The position numbers and the translations under genes were made by a program. A stretch of DNA of 64,000 bases, taken from contig JAMWFC010000082.1 in NCBI GenBank assembly GCA_027475525.1, positions 1,116,001-1,180,000 of the forward strand, in the 5' to 3' direction. The DNA is from Macrolepiota albuminosa (Eukaryota; Basidiomycota; Agaricomycetes; Agaricales; Agaricaceae). This document shows, piece by piece, positions 55,622 through 64,000 of the stretch (position 1 is the stretch's first letter; each line of letters begins with the position of its first letter). The notes beneath the pieces were generated by a model. That model made no database searches. It was not told where the DNA came from and saw nothing but the letters and a program-made list of their open reading frames with translations.

Positions 55622-55632
55622 TCACCCCTCCT

Positions 55633-56100
55633 CTAGAGCGCAGCATCTTGACATGCTGGATAGAAGTAGTTCTGGATGGCCTGGTCTATCTTGGAAAGAG
55701 AATAGAGGCCTCTGATTGCTTGGAGAGCATTGGGATGCTGTTGATAGAATTCCCAGACCAAGGCAGGGGCATGGACATTCTCTTGTGGCTCCCAGGAGAT
55801 GTCTTTAATTCCATAGCCCTTCCACTTGACCTTGAACTGAAGCTTATTCCTAAAGAGTTGGCTGTCTAGGATCTGTTCCACTTCATACTCTTCTTGGTTG
55901 TTTACCAGAACTGGTGGTGGAGGTGGCTGTGGACATTGACCTGGGATTGGATCCTCTGGGGCTGGAGAAAGCGTTACCACATTGAAGACTGGATGGAGTC
56001 GACTCATTCCACTAGGCAGCTTGAGTCGATAGGCAAGTGGGCCTACCTGCCTTTCTATAGGAAAGGGTCCTAGACGGACTTCACTCCAGTTTTCTCTCAA
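55633..56100 (-). pseudogene. Integrase C-terminus and chromodomain of element D
   Basis: 155 codons: LGPFPIERQVGPLAYRLKLP and SRLHPVFNVVTLSP (the usual end of gypsy integrase), then a clear chromodomain EEYEVEQILDSQ, FKVKWKGYG, DISWEPQENV. Chromodomains of this kind bind methylated histone H3 tails and target insertion. The start of the frame abuts the RNase H linker with no catalytic core between, so a deletion of roughly a kilobase is inferred. Confidence 0.88.
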
Positions 56101-57116
56101 GCATGCAAGGCCATGGCAGCCTTAGCTACCAGATCTTCTTGAGTGCCCTCCTGGTTACCTTGTTGGATGTCTTGAAGGATGCCCACTTCTTCTCCCTGGC
56201 CAACCACACCTTCTAGAGCACGGATAGCAAATAGTTCTGGCTTCAGGAGTACAACATTGTCATTGTCACTAGCTCCTGAACCATGGTCTGCTCGCCTAGA
56301 AAGCGCATCTGGCTTACCCATGCTCCATCCAGGTTTGTGATGCAGAGACAGGTCAAAGTTGGCCAGATACAAGGACCATCAAGCCTGTTGGCGGTTAAGT
56401 TTCTTGGCTGTCCAAAAGTACTCTAAGTTCTTGTGATCAGTCCACACCTCAAATTTATGCCTGGCACCCTCAAGGAAATGTTGCCACTCCTCAAATGACC
56501 AAATGATAGCTAGCATCTCCTTGTCATGGATCTCATAATTTTGCTCCACAGCATTGAGACTCTTGGAGTAGAAAGCCACAAGATGCCACTTACCATCCTC
56601 CCTTGACTGTTGAGAGAGAACAGCCCCAGTAGCAAAATCTGAGCTATCAGCTTTGACACGGAAGGGAGAGTCGTCATCTGGGAATATAAGGACAGGCTTT
56701 GAAGTGACTGCCTGTTTGAGGGCATCAAAGGCTGTCTGCTGTGCTGCATCCCAGTGCCAAGGAGTGTCCTTAGTGGTGAGATCGAAGAGGGGCCGGGCAT
56801 GGTGTGAGAAATCCTGAATAAACCTCCGGTAGAAGTTGGTAAAACCCAGGAAGGCCTGAACCTCCTTCTTGTTCTTAGGCTCTGGCCACTCTGCTACACC
56901 AGCCACCTTGACTGGGTCCATCTCAGCCATTCCATGAGAGATGATCTGTCCAAGATATTCAACCTTAGTCTGCTCAAACTCGCACTTCTCTGGCTTAAAA
57001 TAGAGCTGGTGCTGGCAAAGACGTTCTAGTACAATGTGTGTAATCTGACGATGCTCCTCTAGAGTCTTGGTATAGATGAGAATATTGTCAAGATATACAC
57101 ACACAACACCTTCCAC
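56097..57116 (-). pseudogene. RT C-terminal part and RNase H of element D
   Basis: Frames 57116-56379 and 56372-56097, separated by one stop. VCVYLDNILIYTKT is the RT active site with YLDN instead of YLDD. Then EYLGQIISHGMAEMDP, FLGFTNFYRRFIQDFS, and RNase H with FRVKADSSDFATGAVL, NYEIHDKEMLAII, FEVWTDHKNLEYF and KPGWSMGKPDALSRR. The RNase H acidic residues are present. The Asp-to-Asn change (G to A) disables RT. Confidence 0.88.
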
Positions 57117-57269
57117 TATGAGGTCTCAGAAAATGTTGTTCATCATGGTCTGGAAGGTGGCAGGGCTATTAGTGAGGCCAAAGAACATTACCCTATGAGG
57201 TCTCAGAAAATGTTGTTCATCATGGTCTGGAAGGTGGCAGGGCTATTAGTGAGGCCAAAGAACATTACC
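57116..57269. repeat. 77-bp perfect tandem duplication 16
   Basis: Copies are 57116-57192 and 57193-57269. It breaks the RT of D just before the active site. Confidence 0.97.
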
Positions 57270-57645
57270 AGAGTTCAAAGAGTCCATGATTTGTTCAGAA
57301 TGCTCCCTTCCACTCATCACCTTCTTTGATGTGCACATTGTTGTAGCCTCAGCGGACATCCAACTTGGTAAAGTAGCGCACACCTTGGAGGTTGTTGACA
57401 AGCTCTGAAATGAGTGGTAAGGGGTAGCAATTCTTCACAGTCATCACATTCAAGACTCAGTAGTCCTGAATCAGATGTAGAGATCCATCCTTCTTCTTAA
57501 TAAAGAAGACTAGAGAGGCCATTGAAGACTTTGAGGGGCGGATGCAACCAGAGTCTAAATTCTCCTGCAAAAAGGCATCAAGCTCATCCTGTTCTCTGGG
57601 AGAGAATGGATAGATCTTACAGCTGGAGGGCTCAGCATTGGCCAT
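57270..57645 (-). pseudogene. RT N-terminal part of element D
   Basis: The frame 57645-57457 reads KIYPFSPREQDELDAFLQ, SGCIRPSKSSMASLVFFIKK and KDGSLHLIQDY, followed after a stop by [14 protein letters not shown] and RYFTKLDVR. This is the standard opening of gypsy RT (P.YPLS..E...L..yl...l..G.I.pS.SP..sPV.FV.KKDG.lR...DYR). Stops replace a Tyr-Arg and other residues. Confidence 0.85.
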
Positions 57646-57966
57646 AAGCTCAATTGCATGGTCCCACTGCTTACGCTCTGGCAGGGAGTCAAATGATGCC
57701 TTAGAGAAAACATCCTCAAAGTCTTGCAGGTGATGAGAAACCGCATCTCAGAACGACTTAGGAGCAGAGTTGGCAGCAAATGCCTGAGCTAGTCGCTGGG
57801 AGGTAGTTTGGCTAGCTCTAATCTCTGCTACAGTTGGTGGAGGTCATAACGTAGTTGCATAAATCCTATCACCTGTCTCAATAGCCTTGTCTGGAGACTC
57901 TGGGTCAGGAGCACATCCAAATTCACCCTCACATCCATCTTCCATCTGGGCTTCACTCACTACACC

Positions 57967-58491
57967 TCAAACGTCCTTATAGAGGGCCTCTCTATAAGGG
58001 AACACCAAGGAAGGAGGATCCAGTAGGTTGAGGTTGGCAAAGGGGAGGTGTCCAACTCGGCGAGCCCAGATAGTAGCATACTCGCGGACTGACTCTCTGT
58101 GCTCCTTTCTAACTTCCTTGGCACATGTAGAACACTGTTGAGGGCAGTGGCTCATGCTCACCTTACCCTTGGCCCAGTCAATCTCAGGATTGTGATCATG
58201 CAGCCAGGAGAGCCCAAGTATCATGTCCTGCTTTCCTAGGCTGGTAACCGCAAAGACTGCATGCTCAGAATGGGTCTGATAACAAAGGACTAAATCCACC
58301 ACTGAGCGGATGGATCCAGCTTCATTGAGCGTACTGTCAATGTTATAAACTGGAATAGGGTGAGAGAGGGGACAGGTAGTGAGCCGGTGTTGTTCCATAT
58401 AATGGGTGTCTAAGAAGAGTCCAGTAGTGCCACTGTCCAAGAGAGCTATGACGCTTTGAGTCTGCTGGGTATCAGTTGTCTCAATCTCCAC
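57967..58491 (-). pseudogene. Aspartic protease of element D
   Basis: 174 codons open: VIALLDSGTTGLFLDTHY with the DSG triplet and QDMILGLSWLHDHNPEIDW, the two blocks of gypsy retropepsin; HNPEIDW is typical of Tf2/MarY-like fungal elements. The frame ends DV before a degraded linker (57650-57960) to RT. Confidence 0.88.
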
Positions 58492-58892
58492 ATTCAGATG
58501 CAGAGAGTTGGGAGAGGGAGTAGAGGCAACAACATAGCAACAAGGAAGGCATCGTTTCCAAGCTGGGACACGTGGTTGTTGGACAGGAGAAGGAGGAGAG
58601 GAGGTCTTAGCTGAGGCTTAGACCAAGGGGGTATTTTGTACGTCAGAGGGGGGGCTTACAGTTTCAGTCAGAGAATCAGGAACAGGGAGCGATATATTAG
58701 AAGACTCTACCGATTGACATGTAAACTGATTAGCACCAGGCGGTGGAGGCGTACAACTCATCTGTTGCTCTATTAAAAACCCTCCCCTGCAGAACCAAAG
58801 GACACATCCAATGGTTCTGCTACAGCTTCCACAGGACCCAAGGACTCCTCCAAAGGTTCTGCTTCAGTCTGTACATCTAGGGAGGGGTTTTT

Positions 58893-60035
58893 TCAAACAT
58901 CTCGGGCAGCAAGAAGCTGGAGAAGGAGCTCCTCCTGCTCTAAAGCTGAGAGATAGTGCACCTCTAACCCCTGGGGACAATACCAAGTGAAGTGACCAGG
59001 CTTTTCACAGTGGCAGCAGAGGAGAGGAAGGGAGGAACATTGACGAGAGGCATCAACATCTATAGGTACTCCAAAAGGAAGAGGACGTGCTGCAGGCACC
59101 TGAGCTGAGAGTGGAGCGCAAAATGGAAGAGAGGGCTGGATGGGATGACAAGCAGAAAAGGATGCCTGTGAGGTGGAGCGAGAGGCAGTTTCACGGTAGA
59201 GCTCACATTGTAACTCTATGAGCTGCCACTGATCATGTGCTACCTGATACCAGGTCTCAATACTTGTGTCATCAGGTCATCCCTCAGCCATGCTGTTGAT
59301 CTGGTCCATGAGAGAGGGAAGGAGGCCATCTTGGAAGGTAAGACAGAGCTGAAGACTATCCGGATAACAGGCCTGTTCAGCAAGAGCTCTGAAGGAGTCG
59401 ATGTACTTATCTAGGGTCCGCTTCCCCTGCCCATATCAATGAGGCTCTCAGAGAGTGAGGGCTGCCACCTTAGCAGGGTCCAGGGGAAAGAACTCTGTCC
59501 AAAACTCCTTCTCAAACTGATCCCAACTTCCAAAACTCTTCACTCCTCCAGGGCGTTGGAAGACTCGTAGCGCGTATGTTGAAGCTTGCCCAGCCTTCAT
59601 GTAAGAAAGAACCCAAGCAATCTTGAGAGCATCAGAGGGAAAGGCCTCACCACTAAGCTGAATATAGGTGATGCAGGACTGCAGGAAATGCTCACCTATC
59701 GCTCAGTCACCATTGAATGCATCTGAGAGAGCTGGGCAAGGAATATTGGCATGAACTGGGGGGGAGGCCCCAAAGCGAGGGACTGGGGGTGTGCCAGCCC
59801 TAACTGGAGGTGCCTGGAGAGGGGTAGGAGTGAGAGGGAGGCGCTCTAAGAGGGCCTGAAGGGAATGGGAGATGGTGTCTGTGGCCTGATGTAATCCAGC
59901 AAGTTTGGTGGTGTGGAGGGTGAGGGAAGCTTGAGTAGTCTGCACCTGAGTCTCCAGAGCAAGCAAGTGACCCCAGGCATCATCTTGAGGGGCAGAAGTG
60001 TCCAGGGGAGTGTCTGAGGGGGCTGGTTGGATCAT
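58893..60035 (-). pseudogene. gag and zinc knuckle of element D
   Basis: Starts at 60035 (MIQPAPSDTPLD) with a possible coil (LALETQVQTTQASLTLHTT) and a Pro-rich linker. After a stop come HFLQSCITYIQLSG, KIAWVLSYMKAGQAS, SWDQFEKEFWTEFFPLDP, the gypsy capsid core. The zinc knuckle CCHCEKPGHFTWYC is in 59099-58893. Several stops (59460-59290) break it. 58500-58890 holds a decayed linker to protease. Confidence 0.82.
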
Positions 60036-60149
60036 AGAAGCAACAGAGGAGCAAGGAGTAATCCAGTAGGGGAGGGACCTAAAGGGGCAAGAGAGGGCTC
60101 AAGCAGGCTGAAGGGGGCTCCCAGATCGAAATGTAGAGACTTGTTCTGC

Positions 60150-60648
60150 TGTAAGGGCGACCTCTAGAGGCTGTGGCTCAGTCACACAGCTGGCAGAGAG
60201 AGATCCAAAGTGTATTAGAATATATACTGACAATATCAAGGTAGCTACTCACCTGGCAGAGGGAGATCCAAAGAGAACAAGTCTAGGGATTCCCTATGCC
60301 AGGTTGGACGCTTCTGGGGCCTCTGAAGCATGGGAAACAACTGTACAGTACAACAAAACCTTAAAAACTCAAAAATTGCCTACACAAACACTTGTACAAA
60401 TAAGGGGCAAACTCTGGCAAACTCTGGCTTATATAAGTGGTCTGGAAGCGGTGCTGAGTGGGCCCACACTTGTCTGAATGGTGGCTAAAGAACCAGAGCA
60501 TCTCAAGGGCTGAGAGTAGTACTAACAGATAGTGCTGAAAGAATAGAAACAGTAAAATGAAATAATGTCAGAAGAAATAAGAGAATGAATGGAAGGAGAA
60601 TGAAGAGATAAGGAGTGAGAAAAGGAAGAAATGAGGAGTCCCCTGACA
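60150..60648 (-). repeat. 5' LTR of element D
   Basis: 499 bp. About 12 differences from the 3' LTR, ten of them transitions by eye. The primer-binding side continues GCAGAACAAGTC on the minus strand. Confidence 0.94.
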
Positions 60649-60766
60649 GTTGTTGGCATATTCTCAATCTGCTGTGATGGACCTGGGTCATCCCAGATCA
60701 AAATATACTAAGGCTGAGCTTTCCTGGCAGCCTCAGGAAATGCCAGGAAGGACACAATGAAGTGAA

Positions 60767-62917
60767 GTGTGGCCAACAGCTGCGCCAAGTGGTGCAGCAA
60801 GATCAGGAGTAGTTGTGGAAGACCTGGACCAGCAAAATAGCAGGGATCACAAATTCCCCATGCAGGCTGGGAGTTCAGGACGACAGTTCCAGAGCAGGAG
60901 TAGTGCTCAGGGTCCTACTGAAGGTCACAGACCTTTGTCATACTTCCTGGGGAAGATGCCAAGGCCAGAAGTGGGCAGTTGGAGAGTGCCAACTGAATCC
61001 ACTCCACTGACATAATATCAGCAGGGAGTTGAAGTGCCACAGGAGATAACAATTTCCAAGCAGAGAACACCGGCAGTATACTGGAAGGACAAAACTTCCA
61101 ATGACAAAGAGAGTGGACAGAGCGAGTCCACCCTTCAGGTTCAGTGTGCCATGCTATAGAAAAGATACCCTAGCATTACTAAAGATACCAAGTGTGCTCG
61201 ACTAGGACTGTATGTACTGAAACATATACGGTTGATACAAGCTAGAGGTGACAATGTACCTCAGTTGAATACTGTTGAATATATTACATTGTATGTTCAG
61301 ATTCTTGTGCTGGAAGCCCAAGTGTATATGTACTGCAAGGCTAATTGAGGATTAGCTGCCTTGACTCCAGAGAGAGCAAATTTGATCCCAAATATACCCC
61401 CTTCAGCAAAGCCAGAGTTGTTTCCCCATCTGGAGGAGGCAATGAGCAATATATATGTGCCCCAGCAAGCAGGAGAGTCTGATGAGCAGTTTGCAGCAAG
61501 GTTTGCTGCAGCACAAAGGCAAAACATATTCCGAGATCAACAAAGGAGACCTCTGTCAATGGCTGAATTGGTGTCTACCATTTCCATGGTAGACAGTAAC
61601 CTACCCAAGGTGGGGGAGTCACTGCACCCTCACACAAAACAGGAATTAGTGGAGAATAGGAGAATACTCCACTGACAAATCAAGTGCTGTTGGCACATAA
61701 GTTTGTAGAGAGGGTGGCTTATCAGTACATGCAAAACTAAGACCTGATGCGCCAGGGACACTCCTGGATAAAAAACCAGGGGATTGTATTTGATGAGATA
61801 ATGCCTATCAACAAGATGAGAAGGCAATATGTCCAACAGACACAACAGCCTGATACTAGGAGAGGGGACCCACCCTCTACAGATTCAAGTCAATTTTCTG
61901 GAAGACAGATGGCAGAGGAGCTAGGGGGACAAGAGAGCCCACCACAATGGAATGATGCAGGGAAATTGCACTATACAGGCCACCGACCTGTACATGCATT
62001 CTCTGTGGTACTTCCTGCTGAAGACAGGAATAAAATGCCTGGAATAACTGAGGCGACAAAGGTGTATACTGAGAATATGCACCAGCACCTCAGTAGTATA
62101 ATAGGAATAAAATGCCTGGAATAACTGAGGCGACAAAGGTGTATACTGAGAATATGCACCAGCACCTCAGTAGTATAATGGATGATGTGGTAGGCATAGC
62201 ACTGGGCCTACCCAAAGGTATCAAACTGTGAAAGATGGAGTCAAAACACATCCATCCATACAGAGAAGAGTCCAAGTTTAGCAACTTGGAAAACTAGACA
62301 ATGGATGTGTGCAACCATCTGGCCACATGCCAGTATGAGGGTGATTGTCTGGACAGAGAACATATATTGTTCTCCCAGAGTTCTTGGATGGACCTGCCAA
62401 GGCCTGGTTTTGACATCACGTCTTGCACTACAACTGTGCAAGACAGCAATGGATGTTCAAGAATGTAATCCTTGAATTATATAACAGGTTTGTGAGCGCA
62501 TCCACTATGCAAGATGCTTGGGAGGCATTCATTGCAACCTCCTATACTGAGAGATTGGGTGTTCAAGGTTTCTATGACACCTTGATTGACCACATGCAGA
62601 ATATGTTTATTTATCCAGACAATTGGGTAATGATCGATACATTCCTGCATGGGATACCCAATGTGATGAGAGAGTCTCTCATTTGTGATGATGGGCTATC
62701 ACCTAAAGTGAATATAGTTGAGGAATTTGTAGCACATGCGCTGTGCTATGAACAAGCTCATAAAATAGCAAGATACTTTGAGCTACATAGCTCAAAGATT
62801 CAATCAACAAAAAAGACTGAGCCTTGGAAGGTAGACACCCTCTGGGCCCATCAAAAGAAAATGGTGGGCAATGTGAACCCAGGGTTCATAGTGAGGACAG
62901 CACCTTGGCAGGTGTGA
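60767..62917 (+). pseudogene. gag of element C, 3' truncated
   Basis: Frames 60767-61015 (N-terminal, low complexity), 61361-61675 (SNIYVPQQAGESDEQFAARF, near identical in layout to B: SNIYAPQQPGESEEQFAARF), 61747-62124 and 62423-62917 (capsid: NVILELYNRFVSASTM, LGVQGFYDTLIDHMQNMF, LICDDGLSPKVN). A 77-bp duplication at 62026 breaks it. It ends VRTAPWQV at 62917, before the zinc-knuckle region, because the G element replaces the rest. Confidence 0.82.
62026..62179. repeat. 77-bp perfect tandem duplication 17
   Basis: Copies are 62026-62102 and 62103-62179, in C gag. Confidence 0.97.
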
Positions 62918-63054
62918 TGCTTCCAGAGCAATTGACCAGTGGATCATAGGGATGCACCAGCACAGGATCCTCAGAGGGGCCCATGCTGAGAGGGTGCTTG
63001 GCCACATCAGGTTGCTGGTATGGCCAAGTCGCCAACTGGGCCACTGAAGGTTGA

Positions 63055-63901
63055 TGTCATGACCCCTCCCCCCCGGAACCTCCCCGGGACATCTCTGGAG
63101 CCCCATCCGGGACCCTCTCTCGTCAACCCCACAACGCACTCCACCCCCACAGCCACCGACACTGCCATCACGTGCATCAACAACCGCCATCAGCCAACCC
63201 CCCCAGGACCCCTGCATCACGGACCCCAGGATCAACCGCCATCAATGATTGGATCATGTGATTCGCCTCCGGCCATTACACATCACGCATCTCACATCAC
63301 AACTTCCTCCATGCCAATTGATCGCACGCCCCCACACGCGCATTCTGGTATACAGTCCCTGCCCGCTACTCAATGACCTCCGAAACCCATCCCAGACACC
63401 CAGGAACCCTGAGACCCGGCCCCGTAGTACTTATAGCGTAGTTCCACATTGTAATCGCTAGTCTTGATATTACTTTGGTTATTGCGTGCCCTCTTGCTTG
63501 ACTGGTACGCCTTGATTGGTACGCTTTGACTGGCATGCCTGAGTATTCGCGTGCTATAAGTTTGGTATGCACTTCGCAACTCTTAAGTTACTAACTTGGT
63601 CTCGTCTTAGAACGCCTGAGTATTCGCGTGCTATAAGTTTGGTATGCACTTCGCAACTCTTAAGTTACTAACTTGGTCTCGTCTTAGAACCTCTGGTTCG
63701 CGACTCGACCCCCTTCCAACCCTCAGCTACTCTCATCCAAAACCCCCGGACTTAGTCCTCTCTTCGGGATTATCCCCTGTCCCTGTCTTGAACCCCGGAG
63801 TCCTAGCCCCGGAGTTCCAGACACCCGAGTATTCATAGGTCAAGTCCGCATTGTAAGGGCGTTGCTTTCCTAGAAAGTCCCCAACTCAGCGGAACCTGAC
63901 A
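63055..63901 (+). repeat. 5' LTR of element G
   Basis: TGTCATGACC to AACCTGACA with inverted ends TGTCA/TGACA. 847 bp as given, 770 without its 77-bp duplication. C-rich at the start and rich in CpG, unlike its surroundings, so it is a recent arrival. The partner LTR lies beyond the window, so this call rests on end structure and the gag-like start downstream. Confidence 0.6.
63537..63690. repeat. 77-bp perfect tandem duplication 18
   Basis: Copies are 63537-63613 and 63614-63690, in the G LTR. Confidence 0.97.
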
Positions 63902-63934
63902 TAATATCAAGACTCCCTCCTTACACCATTCTTG

Positions 63935-64000
63935 ATGGCTACGTATACTCACACCTACTACCCCGCAGGCTACCAGACCGACCCCTACGGACGCCCGGTA
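63935..64000 (+). CDS. Start of a gag-like frame of element G (runs off the window)
   Basis: ATG at 63935, 34 bases after the LTR, opens 22 codons rich in Tyr and Thr (MATYTHTYYPAGYQTDP). Position suggests gag. Too short for a family assignment. Confidence 0.4.
   Translation, partial: MATYTHTYYPAGYQTDPYGRPV

Larger units (their letters stand above)
55123..60648 (-). mobile_element. Gypsy chromovirus D lacking integrase core, nested in C
   Basis: LTRs 55123-55621 and 60150-60648, both 499 bp. Target duplication GTTGT at 55118-55122 and 60649-60653. It is only 5.5 kb. Minus-strand order: gag, zinc knuckle, protease, RT, RNase H, then directly the chromodomain end; the integrase zinc-binding and catalytic parts are absent. 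RT has YLDN. It is a different lineage from A, B and E and has no ORF3. Confidence 0.93.
54735..63054 (+). mobile_element. Chromovirus C, 5' part, split by element D
   Basis: The 5' LTR ends at 54915 (TTTATTTCA) and is followed by the same CTTTTTTGAACC and GAACC/GGTTC repeat as in B. The gag frames at 60767-62917 are the closest relatives of B gag. Element D (55123-60648) is inserted in the leader. C stops at about 63054, where the G LTR begins; everything 3' of capsid is absent. The LTR start (about 54735) is uncertain. Confidence 0.72.

Noticed and set aside
5335..63690. Reading the 77-bp duplications as minisatellites or as a replication-slippage hotspot
   Set aside because: Identical period at 18 unrelated sites, always two perfect copies, in elements of different age. 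Biological repeats would vary in unit length and decay with their host element.
1..64000. CRISPR arrays, operons or other prokaryotic features
   Set aside because: No spaced short repeats of that kind. Introns, LTR and LINE content show a eukaryotic, fungal origin.

Overview
The window looks like a transposon-rich stretch of a basidiomycete (Agaricomycete-type) fungal genome. The reasons are short introns of about 50 bp with GT...AG borders, an F-box-like gene of agaric style, Ty3/gypsy chromoviruses, LINE remnants and strong CpG decay in the older copies. Almost everything is layered retrotransposon sequence, and only one intact host-like gene (the F-box gene, 5980-7416 minus) is visible. 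The species cannot be named from the sequence.

Layout, with family letters used here only as labels. 1-67 is the end of an E-family LTR. 68-3387 is mostly unassigned and ends in an F-like LTR. 3558-5088 is a multi-intron Cys-cluster gene beside that LTR, cut by an N gap. 5980-7416 is the F-box gene. 8460-32109 is chromovirus B (TSD GTCTG). It is split by chromovirus A (12085-24770, TSD AGAAG), which itself holds a solo F LTR (16022-17064). B also holds a solo D LTR (30111-30546). 32222-33426 is a LINE 3' end. 35130-46684 is chromovirus E on the minus strand, the best preserved. 47224-48480 holds wrecked gypsy pol (H). 48740-about 54460 is the 3' part of an F element. 54480-54729 is a LINE RNase H scrap. 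From about 54735 to 63054 is the 5' part of element C, split by element D (55123-60648, TSD GTTGT). 63055-64000 is the start of a further LTR element, G.

Two structures stand out. First, A, B and E each carry, after integrase and its chromodomain and before the polypurine tract, a third reading frame of roughly 830-1060 codons. Its N-terminal half is Pro/Gln-rich and its C-terminal half is conserved and unfamiliar to me; I call it ORF3. Second, the F element carries a spliced Cys-cluster gene that reads antisense to its own integrase, between integrase and the 3' LTR. A second, better copy of that gene lies at 3558-5088 in the same position relative to a related LTR.

A technical warning matters for all coding calls. 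Eighteen perfect head-to-tail duplications, all with a period of exactly 77 bp, are scattered through unrelated elements, coding and non-coding alike. They look like unmerged 77-mer contig overlaps rather than biology, and each shifts a frame. Once they are set aside, most remaining breaks in A, B and E are stop codons that a C-to-T or G-to-A change would explain, plus a few small indels.
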